Shown in pieces: positions 18,180-26,179 of a DNA stretch of 64,000 nt. The notes under the pieces were generated by a model. It was not told the DNA's origin and made no database searches. It was given only the letters and a program-made list of their open reading frames with translations. The DNA is taken from positions 372,001 through 436,000 of the forward strand of contig NZ_JAKRWM010000002.1 of NCBI RefSeq assembly GCF_022352055.1, given 5' to 3'. Position numbers and translations under genes: made by a program. The DNA is from Cohnella mopanensis (GTDB taxonomy: Bacteria; Bacillota; Bacilli; Paenibacillales; Paenibacillaceae). Each line of letters begins with the position of its first letter. The stretch's first letter is position 1.

Positions 18180-18662
18180 CTACCTGATCTTTGCGCCGAG
18201 AAAATCCTGGTAGATCCCCGGAGTGGAATCCGGAATTCGAATCGCTCCGACGGCTTTCTCGTAAAAATCAGCTGGTCCGACGCCTCCTATGATCGCGTAG
18301 ACGTAGCCGGCTTCCCTCATGCCATATAGGCTCTTGAGCAGCAGCGCCTTGCCGATGCCCTTGCCTTGCTCCGAGTCTAGCACACGAGTGGGACCGAAGA
18401 AATTCGGCGCTGTAGCTTCGTAGCAGGCATAGCCGAGGATGTCCGCGCCTCGGGTGGCCAAGTAACAGGTAACTGGCGTTCGGGAAAAGCAGACGTCGGC
18501 TTCTCCCGCGGCGTTGCGGCTGGAATGTTGCGCTACCCACTCGACGACACGGAGCTTATCCGGGGCGAGCGCGCGGTGAATGCGGATGCCCTCATGCTCC
18601 AGTCTGGCGAGAAGCTCCTCCTGGGGTGGAAGCTTCAGTAAATTGACGAGCATATCTGCCAT
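18180..18662 (-). CDS. GNAT-family N-acetyltransferase
   Basis: Cytoplasmic acetyltransferase of 160 residues. The acetyl-CoA site is seen in VLDSEQGKGIGKALLLKSL (QxxGxG/A motif), followed by YVYAIIGGVGPADFYEK, the usual fourth motif. It lies 23 bases behind nagZ on the same strand and is probably the last gene of the murQ-nagZ operon. A cell-wall amino sugar or a muropeptide could be its substrate, but that is only inferred from position. GAGGAGTGA precedes the ATG. Confidence 0.85.
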   Translation of the reverse strand: MADMLVNLLKLPPQEELLARLEHEGIRIHRALAPDKLRVVEWVAQHSSRNAAGEADVCFSRTPVTCYLATRGADILGYACYEATAPNFFGPTRVLDSEQGKGIGKALLLKSLYGMREAGYVYAIIGGVGPADFYEKAVGAIRIPDSTPGIYQDFLGAKIR

Positions 18663-18685
18663 TTCTCGTTCACTCCTCGTTAGGG

Positions 18686-20248
18686 TTACTCAGAAAGTAT
18701 GGTGACTGTCGGTTTGCCGACGGCTTCCGACTTGCCCTGAAGCACGTTCGCGACAGCGTCGAAGATTTGGGCGGTATATTCGTAAGCGGCCAACGACCAG
18801 ATCGCCGGATTCAGATGCCTCAGGTCGTAAGGATTCCGCAAGGCGACCGCGATAACGGGAACGCCTTGCGACGCCAAGCGGTTCACCAGTTCCAACTGGC
18901 CCTGATTGAGGTGGCCGTTGTAGGTTCCGATCACGATGCAGCTGGCTCCGGTCGTTCGCGCGACGATCGCAGCGATTTCGTCCTCCGTCGGATTCGAAGG
19001 TGTGACCTCCGCGCGCCCCCCTAACTTCTCCGCCATATAAGCGGGGAAGGTTAATGGATCGTCGGCGAGATTGGACACCTTCGTGGCTCGGAAGATCGCG
19101 CAGCCTATAAAATAGGGGCTATCACCAAGGGGCGGAAACTGTCCGCCGGACATGCGGATCGGCGTTAACGTCCGCTCCAGCAGCTTGCGGTTCTCTTCCG
19201 CATGGGCGGAGCAGCCGACGATCGACGGATTGTCGGCCGGACGGTTCAAATACTTCTTCTTAAGAGCGGAGATGCGCTCAAGCGACCGTTCCCATTCCGC
19301 TTGGTCGATCTCTCCCGCTTCCAAGGCCTCCCGGATCGCCTGCGCAGAAGCGGCGGCCAAGGAGGCGGTGTGGGAGACGAGCAGCAGATCGGCCCCGGCT
19401 TTGGCGGCTTCGACAGTTCCCTTAACGGTGCCGAAGGAATGCTGGATCGCCTTCATCTCCATGCAGTCCGTCATGATCAATCCTTGGAAGCCCATCTCTT
19501 CCCGCAGCAGTCCGGTCAATATTTTCCGGGACATCGTCGCGGGTAGCTCCGGGTCCAATTGAGGAAACACGATATGGGAAGACATGATGGCCGGAATTCC
19601 GGCTTCGACGGCAGCCTGGAAGGGCGCCAGCTCGATTCTCCGAAGCTCGTCCATCGTTTTATCCACGACGGGAAGCGCAAGATGGGAATCTACGCTCGTA
19701 TCCCCGTGTCCCGGGAAATGTTTCCCGCAGCTAAGCGCGCCGCCGTCCTCCAACCCCCGCATCATGGGCAGGGCGAAGCGAATGACCGTCTCCGGCTTCT
19801 CCCCGTAGCTGCGCACGCCGATGACGGGGTTCGCGTCATTGGAATTGACGTCCAGCACGGGCGACAGGTTGAAGTTGACGCCGAGCGCCCTCAGTTCCAG
19901 CGCGGTTATCCTTCCTGCCGCATAGGCGTTGTCTGGGTCGCCCGTCGCGGCGATGGCCATAGCCCCTGGAATGCGGGTCGCGTCTCCCGGCAGACGGGAG
20001 ACGGCTCCGCCTTCCTGATCGATGGCGATAAACGCGGGTTGGCCGGTCTCCTCCAGCACCAACTGCTGAATCTCCTGGCATAGCTCCCTAAGCTGCTCCT
20101 TGTCCGTAATATTCCAAGCGAACAGGATAACGTTGCCGATTTTCCACGTTTTCACTAGGTTGATAAACGCTTCATCCAGGCGGGGACCGTCAAATCCCGC
20201 CATCATCCGTTGTCCGATTTGATAGGTAAGAGATAAGTCATTAATCAT
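18686..20248 (-). CDS. nagZ: Beta-N-acetylglucosaminidase NagZ (GH3), no signal peptide
   Basis: Hydrolase of 520 residues that removes beta-1,4-linked GlcNAc from muropeptides. The GH3 barrel has IAIDQEGGAVSRLPGDATR, the catalytic-dyad segment GKHFPGHGDTSVDSH characteristic of NagZ-type enzymes, and the nucleophile Asp in LIMTDCMEM. A C-terminal domain follows from about residue 345. The start ATG at 20248 has GGAGG 8 bases upstream; an ATG two codons earlier is too close to it. The N-terminus is hydrophilic, so the enzyme should stay in the cytoplasm, unlike secreted Bacillus subtilis NagZ. It overlaps murQ by 8 bases. Confidence 0.92.
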   Translation of the reverse strand: MINDLSLTYQIGQRMMAGFDGPRLDEAFINLVKTWKIGNVILFAWNITDKEQLRELCQEIQQLVLEETGQPAFIAIDQEGGAVSRLPGDATRIPGAMAIAATGDPDNAYAAGRITALELRALGVNFNLSPVLDVNSNDANPVIGVRSYGEKPETVIRFALPMMRGLEDGGALSCGKHFPGHGDTSVDSHLALPVVDKTMDELRRIELAPFQAAVEAGIPAIMSSHIVFPQLDPELPATMSRKILTGLLREEMGFQGLIMTDCMEMKAIQHSFGTVKGTVEAAKAGADLLLVSHTASLAAASAQAIREALEAGEIDQAEWERSLERISALKKKYLNRPADNPSIVGCSAHAEENRKLLERTLTPIRMSGGQFPPLGDSPYFIGCAIFRATKVSNLADDPLTFPAYMAEKLGGRAEVTPSNPTEDEIAAIVARTTGASCIVIGTYNGHLNQGQLELVNRLASQGVPVIAVALRNPYDLRHLNPAIWSLAAYEYTAQIFDAVANVLQGKSEAVGKPTVTILSE

Positions 20249-21176
20249 CTTCATTTCCTCCAGGTTCAGGCCCTTTTCGGCTGCGGATCGCCGCCTTGAG
20301 TTTGCCTTCGTTCAGCTCGAGCAGCGTCGTCGCTTCTCCGAAATCCGCACCGGTCTCCAGCATCAGAATAGCAGTCTTCACGTGCAGCCCGGCCTGCTTC
20401 AACGTCTCCGCCGCCTGTTGCTCGGAGGCACCGGTCACTTCGCGCACGATGCGGATGGAGCGGTCGTAGAGCTTGCTGTTGCTGGCTTTCAGGTCTACCA
20501 TCAGGTTGTTGTAGACTTTGCCCAGTTTGATCATGGCGCCGGTTGTCAGCATATTCAGCACCAGCTTCTGGGCGGAACCGCTTTTCAGCCGGGTGGACCC
20601 GGCGATGACCTCCGGACCGACCACCGGAGCGATGCAGATATCGCACAGTTCGCTCAGCCGGGAATTTTTGTTGGTGACGACGCCTATCGTTGCCGCTCCG
20701 CTCTCCTGGGCTTGGCGAATGGCGCCCAGCACGTAAGGGGTAGTGCCGCTCGCGGTGATTCCGACGACCACGTCGCCGATGCGTACGCCCTTCTCCCGGA
20801 TCAGTAGCGCGCCGCTCTCCGAGTCGTCCTCGCTGCCTTCCACGGCTGTTCGGATGGCGGTATCTCCTCCGGCGATGTAAGCCTGCACAAGCTCGGGATC
20901 GGTTCCGTAGGTCGGTGGACATTCGCTGGCGTCCAGCACGCCCAGCCGTCCCGAGGTACCGGCCCCTACGTAGTACATCCGTCCCCCGTTCTTCAGCGAT
21001 TTCACCACTATATCCACCGCGTCGGCGATCGCATCGATCTCCTGGCGGACCGATTCGGGAACACGCTGATCTTCTTGATTCATCAAGAGGAGCATTTCTC
21101 GTGTGTCGCACTCGTCGATAGCCGAGGTAGCGGGGTTGTTCATTTCCGTTGTCAATTGCGCGAAGTACGATGTCAT
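20241..21176 (-). CDS. murQ: N-acetylmuramic acid 6-phosphate etherase MurQ
   Basis: Cytoplasmic SIS-domain enzyme of 311 residues that cleaves the lactyl ether of MurNAc-6-phosphate to give GlcNAc-6-phosphate and D-lactate. Recognisable segments are YVGAGTSGRLGVLDASECPPT, VVGITASGTTPYVLGAI, and EVIAGSTRLKSGSAQKLVLN, with the catalytic glutamates in ASECP and the GSxDD region. Length is that of the family. First gene of an operon with nagZ and the GNAT gene, divergent from the RpiR-type regulator. Confidence 0.95.
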   Translation of the reverse strand: MTSYFAQLTTEMNNPATSAIDECDTREMLLLMNQEDQRVPESVRQEIDAIADAVDIVVKSLKNGGRMYYVGAGTSGRLGVLDASECPPTYGTDPELVQAYIAGGDTAIRTAVEGSEDDSESGALLIREKGVRIGDVVVGITASGTTPYVLGAIRQAQESGAATIGVVTNKNSRLSELCDICIAPVVGPEVIAGSTRLKSGSAQKLVLNMLTTGAMIKLGKVYNNLMVDLKASNSKLYDRSIRIVREVTGASEQQAAETLKQAGLHVKTAILMLETGADFGEATTLLELNEGKLKAAIRSRKGPEPGGNEDD

Positions 21177-21210
21177 GATTCATCCATCCTTTTCTGGACG
21201 CGATAGAGGT

Positions 21211-21239
21211 TTGATTCTGTCGAACGCTCTGCGTATAAT
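21211..21239 (+). promoter_or_regulatory. SigA promoter of the murR-like gene
   Basis: TTGATT (21211-21216) and TATAAT (21234-21239) are separated by exactly 17 bases, 46 bases before the chosen start of the regulator gene. Confidence 0.7.
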
Positions 21240-21284
21240 GAGAATAATTTTCCTTTTCTATAAAAATTGGGGCGGGTGATAGAT

Positions 21285-22154
21285 TTGACCAATATAGAAA
21301 TTCGCATACGAAACGTCTATAGCGCCTTAAGCAACTCCGAGAAGAAAGCGGCGGATTACTTTCTTGCCGATGTCGAGAGTCTATTTCATCTACCGATCGC
21401 CCAACTGGCGGAGAATGCCGGCATTAGCCAGGTCGCCTGGGTAAGGCTGGCCAAAGCCCTCGGCTTCGACGGCCTGAAGGACATGAAGCGAAGCTTGTTC
21501 AGCGAGCTCAACAGCAGCGCGGCGGAGGATGAAGACAAGAACCGCTTCATTTTTACCGATATCAAAGATTACGCCGGACTCCCGGATGTTTTCAAAGCGA
21601 TCAAAAGCAGCAGTATGCAATCTATCGAAGATACCATTAGCCTGCTTAACACCGAAGTGGTAGACGCGGTCGTGCGGAAGCTCATCGAAGCGCGATCCGT
21701 GAAGCTGTTCGGCGTAGGCGCTTCCGCGCTCGTGGCCGAAGATTTCTACAACAAGCTGCTGCGCATTGGCAGCAACGTCTGCTTCAGCCATGACGGACAT
21801 ATTCAATTGACCTACGCGGCCAACACTCGGGAAGGGGATGTCTGCTTTTTCATCAGCCATTCCGGCATGACCAAGGAAGTGAACGAAGCTTTCGACATCG
21901 CCTCCCAAACCGCCAATGCGACAATGGTTTCCTTGACCCGACTGGGCAAAAATCCGTTAGCCGCCAAATCCGACTACGAGCTCTACACGTCGTCTCCGGA
22001 AATCAATCATCGTAGCGGAGCCATGAGCAGCCGCATCTCGCAATTGATCATCATCGATGTGCTGTTCACGGCCATGGCCAACCAAAATTACGACAACGTG
22101 ATTCAAAACCTGATCCGCAGCTCCGAATCCTGCCGAACGCATCGGAAGATCTAG
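21285..22154 (+). CDS. murR: RpiR-family regulator with SIS domain (MurR-like)
   Basis: Transcription regulator of 289 residues. The N-terminal 75 residues form the RpiR helix-turn-helix (LPIAQLAENAGISQVAWVRL) and residues about 120-260 the sugar-phosphate-binding SIS domain (VKLFGVGASALVAEDF, GDVCFFISHSGMTKEVNEAF). Its divergent position next to murQ points to MurNAc-6-phosphate as ligand, as for MurR. The frame opens at a TTG at 21267, but the TTG at 21285 is preferred because GGGCGGGTGAT precedes it at suitable distance. Candidate operators are the TGAAA-N5-TTTCA palindromes at 25994 and 26072. Confidence 0.85.
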   Translation: MTNIEIRIRNVYSALSNSEKKAADYFLADVESLFHLPIAQLAENAGISQVAWVRLAKALGFDGLKDMKRSLFSELNSSAAEDEDKNRFIFTDIKDYAGLPDVFKAIKSSSMQSIEDTISLLNTEVVDAVVRKLIEARSVKLFGVGASALVAEDFYNKLLRIGSNVCFSHDGHIQLTYAANTREGDVCFFISHSGMTKEVNEAFDIASQTANATMVSLTRLGKNPLAAKSDYELYTSSPEINHRSGAMSSRISQLIIIDVLFTAMANQNYDNVIQNLIRSSESCRTHRKI

Positions 22155-22160
22155 AGAGGC

Positions 22161-22197
22161 CGAGAGCGAAGCCTGCCCCTCCGGCGGGGCGCTCTCG
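22161..22197. terminator. Hairpin between convergent regulator and permease genes
   Basis: CGAGAGCG (22161-22168) pairs with CGCTCTCG (22190-22197), and GCCCC/GGGGC can pair inside. The stem is strong but no T-run follows on either strand, so its strength as terminator is uncertain. Confidence 0.55.
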
Positions 22198-22227
22198 TGG
22201 TTCCTGGCATCCGATCGCCGATCAGCG

Positions 22228-23100
22228 TTAGCCCTTGACCGAGCCGACCGTCAAGCCGGCGACGAAAAAGCGCTGAAGCATCGGGTACAGGATGATGATC
22301 GGCAGCGTAGACGTAATGATGACCGCCGATTTGATCGACATGGCGATCGTGCTCTTGTCGGCCGCTCCGGCTCCGTCTCCGACCATGGCCGTTCCGTTTA
22401 CGATATTGCGCAGGAAAAGCATGACCGGGTATTGATTCGTATTAAGATAGATCAAGCCGTTAAACCAGTCGTTCCAGAAGAAGACGGCGGTGTATAAGCC
22501 GATCGTGGCCAGCGCGGGCGTGGACAGAGGTAGGATTACCCGCTGCAATATCCCGAAATAATTCAAGCCATCGATTATGGCGGCTTCTTCTATTTCCGCC
22601 GGAATGGCCCGGAAGAAGTTGATCAGAATGATCAGGTTGAACTGGTTGATGGCGAAAGGGATTAGCATCGCCCATACCGTGCCGGTCAGGTGAAGATCGG
22701 AGATCAGCAGGTAGGTCGGGATGAGTCCGCCGGAGAAAAACATCGAGAAAACGATGAGCATCATGACCAGCTTATGTCCCTTGAGAAATTGCTTGGACAT
22801 TGCATAGGCGAACAAGGCGCTCATGAACAGTGAGATCAACGTTCCCCCGATGGTGTAGAATATCGTATTGCCGTATGCCTTGAAGAAGTTCGGATAAGTG
22901 AAAATCTGCTTGTACGCTTCGAAGTTCAAACCGACGGGAAAGAGCGAGACTTTGTTGTTGATGATCGCGTCGGGGCTCGACAGCGACAATGCCAGCATAT
23001 AGAGAAACGGGACGAAGCAGATCAGGACGACGAGTACCATAAAACCGTTAATAAGCACGTCGCCGATCGTCAGGGGCCGATATTTTCGTTGTTTGTTCAT
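22228..23100 (-). CDS. LplC-type carbohydrate ABC permease
   Basis: Inner-membrane subunit of 290 residues with six predicted segments and the EAA motif EEAAIIDGLNYFGILQRVIL. The closing PMLQRFFVAGLTVGSVKG is characteristic of the LplC/YtcP group. Together with the permease at 23122 it forms the channel fed by the lipoprotein at 24232. AAAGGAGCGG precedes the ATG, 21 bases behind the first permease. Confidence 0.93.
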   Translation of the reverse strand: MNKQRKYRPLTIGDVLINGFMVLVVLICFVPFLYMLALSLSSPDAIINNKVSLFPVGLNFEAYKQIFTYPNFFKAYGNTIFYTIGGTLISLFMSALFAYAMSKQFLKGHKLVMMLIVFSMFFSGGLIPTYLLISDLHLTGTVWAMLIPFAINQFNLIILINFFRAIPAEIEEAAIIDGLNYFGILQRVILPLSTPALATIGLYTAVFFWNDWFNGLIYLNTNQYPVMLFLRNIVNGTAMVGDGAGAADKSTIAMSIKSAVIITSTLPIIILYPMLQRFFVAGLTVGSVKG

Positions 23101-23121
23101 GCGATGCCGCTCCTTTCCGGG

Positions 23122-24081
23122 TTAATAGATGCTTTCACCGGACATTTTTTTGCTGAGCCAGTTGGTGCTGGATACGAGAATGACGCCGATGACTCCGCTG
23201 AACAGTCCAATTGCTGTCGCATAGGAATAGTTCTGGTTCATGAGGCCGGTACGGTAGACAAGAGTGTCGATAATGTCGCTTACCGCGGCGTTGGACGGCG
23301 TATAGAGCAGCAGCACTTTCTCGAATCCGAGGCTCAGGAGCGAACCGACGTTCAGGATCAGCATGACCATGATCGTGGACATGATCGAAGGAATGGTCAC
23401 GTAGATCACCTTCTGGAACCGGCTGGCGCCGTCGATTTCCGCCGCTTCGAACATCTCGCGGTTGACGCCGGTAATGGCGGCCAAATAAATAATGGCGGTC
23501 CAACCCGTATATTGCCACGTATCGGTAAGGATGTAGATCGGACGGAAGAACTGCGGTTCGTTGACGAAATAAATCGGATCCATGCCGAACAAACTGCCGA
23601 GCACCCGGTTCAGTAGTCCGGAGCTGGGGGAGAGAAGCTCGCCCAGAATCGCGATGACGACTACCGTGGAAATAAATCGCGGCATATACGAAATGGTCTG
23701 CACGAATTTGCGGAATCTCTTCGAGCGCACTTCGTACAGCAGCAGAGCGAAGATGATCGGAATCGGGAAATTGATCAGGATGTTCCCGAACGACAGAATA
23801 AGCGTATTGTTGAAAGCGCGCCAGAAGGCCGGGTCCTGAAGAAAACGTTCGAAGTAAGCCCATCCGACCCACTCGGTGCCGTACGGGCCCATGCCGGGAC
23901 GGTAGCGCCGGAAAGCCAAGACGTTGCCGATGAGCGGCGCGTATTTGAACAGTATAAAGTGGCACAAGGGCAGCAACATCATCACGTAAAGCTGCCAATA
24001 ACGGCGAAAATGGCGGCTCGACGAAGAACGCGGGGTAACGTTATCGCGCGGAGACTTGGAAACCATCGTCGTATCGGTCAT
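23122..24081 (-). CDS. LplB-type carbohydrate ABC permease
   Basis: Inner-membrane subunit of 319 residues. A 30-residue hydrophilic N-terminus precedes LYVMMLLPLCHFILFKYAPL, the first membrane segment and a hallmark of LplB proteins, and the EAA loop is EAAEIDGASRFQKVIYVTIP. AAGGTGA precedes the ATG. It lies between the binding-protein gene and the second permease in an importer without its own ATPase. Confidence 0.93.
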   Translation of the reverse strand: MTDTTMVSKSPRDNVTPRSSSSRHFRRYWQLYVMMLLPLCHFILFKYAPLIGNVLAFRRYRPGMGPYGTEWVGWAYFERFLQDPAFWRAFNNTLILSFGNILINFPIPIIFALLLYEVRSKRFRKFVQTISYMPRFISTVVVIAILGELLSPSSGLLNRVLGSLFGMDPIYFVNEPQFFRPIYILTDTWQYTGWTAIIYLAAITGVNREMFEAAEIDGASRFQKVIYVTIPSIMSTIMVMLILNVGSLLSLGFEKVLLLYTPSNAAVSDIIDTLVYRTGLMNQNYSYATAIGLFSGVIGVILVSSTNWLSKKMSGESIY

Positions 24082-24142
24082 AATCTTTCACCTTCTTCGC
24101 TGGGTTGAGGGAGACGGCGGAGCCGCGCGTACCCGGATGAAC

Positions 24143-24201
24143 AAAGACCTGCCGCAAAAATGTCGGTCAACCCGTGACTCCATTTTTCCTGGCAGGCCTT
24201 T
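24143..24201 (-). other. Long intercistronic hairpin after the binding-protein gene
   Basis: 24143-24153 pairs with 24191-24201 (10 of 11 positions), AAAAATG (24156-24162) with CATTTTT (24181-24187), and GTCA/TGAC close to the loop. The stem begins about 30 bases after the binding-protein stop codon on the minus strand and can separate a stable upstream message from the permease message. Confidence 0.65.
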
Positions 24202-24231
24202 ATTCAATTCATTGGAATTTCCGGAATCCGC

Positions 24232-25848
24232 TTATTTTTTCAAGTTGTCGTTGTACATTTGAGTGAATTTCTCAATCTGCAGCGTCTTCATTTCTTTCAC
24301 ATACTTATCCCAATCTTTATCCAAGCTTTTCTTGCCGGTCAAGAAGCCGTCGGCCCACACTTCGAACGTATCGTACAGTGGCGTCTGAAGGGAAGCGGCT
24401 TCCTCTGCCGTCATGTCGTCGAACATCGGCGTCGGAGGAATAGCCTGGATCGGATCCTTCATCGAGGCGACCGTGGCGTTGATCTGGCTGTAATTTTCAT
24501 CGTACTTCGTCATTTCCCGCGCGTTGACCCATACCAGTTGGGTAACGTCGGAACCTGCGCCGTAGTTCAACTGCATCGTTTTGTAGATACCGTTAGGAGA
24601 GTTGACGATCTCGTCGGCGTACTTGATTTTGTCGCCGTCCATTGTGTAGGTTACGCCTTCGGCGCCGAGACCCCAAATTTTCGATCCCTCATCGGAGAAG
24701 AAGATTTCGTCGATTTTTTTGACCAGTTGTTCGAAATCCTTGCGGTCCGCCGTTTTTTTCGGGAACATGATACCGGAGCCTGTTCTGCTCTTCTGTTGAT
24801 GGTGCGCTCCCGCCGGGCCTGCGAGCGGCGGATACATTTGCAGGTCGAATCCGGCTTCCGTCGCCGCGCCTTCCACGCCGCCGATTTGGTCGTAATAAGC
24901 ATAGGAAGCAAAGGATTTGCCGGTCGCGAGCTTCGTGGACCATTTGTCTCCGTCGATCGGGTCGGCCATCTCCGGATCCAGCAAGCCTTCCGCGTACAGC
25001 TTGGAGAAGAACTTCATGTATTCTTTGTACTGGTCGCTGATGGCGCCCGGGAAGTAGGTTTGTTTCTCGTAATCCCAGCTAAGCGTTCTTGAGCCGTCGG
25101 CGCCGTTTTTGCCTACGCTGATGCCGAAGGAAGGCATCGTCATACGGTACAGAACCCGCGGGCCGGCGAGAATTGTCAGCGGATAGGAATCCGGGTTTTC
25201 CGCCTTGAATTTCTTCAGCACGTTGTACAGATCGTCGAACGTTTTCGGCTCTTGCTGTCCGTATTTCTCCAGCAGATCCTTTCTCAGGATCAGGCCGCCG
25301 TCGTAGAACGGCTTATCGTAAAGCGAAGGCAGGTAGTAACGTTTGCCGTCCTTCAGGTTGAGAGCCGCGAGATCATTTTCTAGGCCGAATTCCTTGACTT
25401 TAGCATTGAAGTTAGGAGTCCAATCGGAGTAATCGCTGATCGGAACGATAGCGCCGTTCAAGGCCAAGGAGGCGTTCTCCCCTTTGGTGGATTGGTACAG
25501 AATAACGTCCGGCGCGTTGTTTCCGGTGTTGAGCGCGAGAGAAACTTTCGTCTGGTAGTCGGCGATCGGAATGACTTCGAAATGGATATCCACGTTGAAA
25601 CGTTTCTCGACTTCCTGGACCACCAGCCAATCTTCCTTGAACGGCAACGTCGCGTTGTCGGAGTAGAAGATGGAAAATTTCAATTTGTCTTCCGCTTTGT
25701 TCGGCGTTGTCGATGCCTGCGAGCTTGAGCCCGCGCTTGGTGACGGCGAAGCGGATTCGCCGTTGTTGTTCTTGGAACTGCATGCGGCGAGCGATGACAT
25801 TGCCATGATGGATGCAAGTGCGAGAGAAACGATTTTTTTCTTGGACAT
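24232..25848 (-). CDS. LplA-type carbohydrate-binding lipoprotein of the salvage cluster
   Basis: Extracellular family 1 binding protein of 538 residues, the long LplA type. Signal peptide MSKKKIVSLALASIMAMSS ends in lipobox SLAAC, then a Ser/Pro linker. The frame is open 71 codons upstream, but GGGAGGTC before the ATG at 25848 and the signal peptide fix the start. Position between murQ/nagZ/murR and anmK/namZ/murK genes suggests it captures a MurNAc- or GlcNAc-containing sugar or small muropeptide. That substrate is inferred from context; LplA relatives bind many different oligosaccharides. Confidence 0.9.
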   Translation of the reverse strand: MSKKKIVSLALASIMAMSSLAACSSKNNNGESASPSPSAGSSSQASTTPNKAEDKLKFSIFYSDNATLPFKEDWLVVQEVEKRFNVDIHFEVIPIADYQTKVSLALNTGNNAPDVILYQSTKGENASLALNGAIVPISDYSDWTPNFNAKVKEFGLENDLAALNLKDGKRYYLPSLYDKPFYDGGLILRKDLLEKYGQQEPKTFDDLYNVLKKFKAENPDSYPLTILAGPRVLYRMTMPSFGISVGKNGADGSRTLSWDYEKQTYFPGAISDQYKEYMKFFSKLYAEGLLDPEMADPIDGDKWSTKLATGKSFASYAYYDQIGGVEGAATEAGFDLQMYPPLAGPAGAHHQQKSRTGSGIMFPKKTADRKDFEQLVKKIDEIFFSDEGSKIWGLGAEGVTYTMDGDKIKYADEIVNSPNGIYKTMQLNYGAGSDVTQLVWVNAREMTKYDENYSQINATVASMKDPIQAIPPTPMFDDMTAEEAASLQTPLYDTFEVWADGFLTGKKSLDKDWDKYVKEMKTLQIEKFTQMYNDNLKK

Positions 25849-25954
25849 ACGTGTAATGACCTCCCTGATTTTGGTTAAAAGAAGGTTAGGCGGAACAACT
25901 TTCGGAGAGTTACTCACCAAAGAATTGGAAGCGGTTCCATTTTCCCATGAGCGA

Positions 25955-25983
25955 ATAATAACATATTTTATTTCAGTGGTCAA
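25955..25983 (-). promoter_or_regulatory. Promoter of the LplABC-type operon with operator half in the spacer
   Basis: On the minus strand TTGACC (25983-25978) and TATTAT (25960-25955) stand 17 bases apart. The spacer contains TGAAATAAAATATGT, which shares TGAAATAAA with the palindromes nearby. Binding there would block RNA polymerase. Confidence 0.65.
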
Positions 25984-25991
25984 CGCGATTT

Positions 25992-26010
25992 CTTGAAACT
26001 TTATTTCAAG
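25992..26010. promoter_or_regulatory. Palindrome, candidate RpiR/MurR-type operator
   Basis: CTTGAAACTTTATTTCAAG is an inverted repeat with arms CTTGAAA and TTTCAAG. It lies 9 bases upstream of the -35 of the binding-protein promoter in the 331-base gap (25849-26179) between the divergent transporter and anmK genes. Palindromes of this TGAAA-N5-TTTCA type are common for RpiR-family regulators. Confidence 0.55.
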
Positions 26011-26071
26011 ATTTGCAAGAGTTTTCTCGCACAGAACAAGAATTAAAAAAACAAAAATCAATATTTATATA

Positions 26072-26086
26072 TGAAATATTATTTCA
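26072..26086. promoter_or_regulatory. Palindrome, second candidate RpiR/MurR-type operator
   Basis: TGAAATATTATTTCA, arms TGAAAT and ATTTCA around ATT, 7 bases upstream of the anmK -35. Same design as the site at 25994-26008. Confidence 0.55.
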
Positions 26087-26093
26087 AATTTGA

Positions 26094-26123
26094 TTGACGA
26101 GATTGTGCGAGGCGGAATAAGAT
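26094..26123 (+). promoter_or_regulatory. Candidate promoter of anmK
   Basis: TTGACG (26094-26099) and TAAGAT (26118-26123) with an 18-base spacer, 56 bases before the anmK ATG. Confidence 0.5.
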
Positions 26124-26179
26124 TAACCTCAGAAATATACAGAAGAGAGCATCTGTGGGGCTCGAACGGAGGGCAGATT

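Noticed and set aside
19559-20083. Long plus-strand frames opposite nagZ
   Set aside because: They are antisense to a clearly conserved gene and arise from its codon usage.
25849-26061. Longer N-terminus for the lipoprotein at 24232
   Set aside because: The extra 71 residues would hide the signal peptide and cover the promoter and palindromes; GGGAGGTC and the lipobox support the inner ATG.
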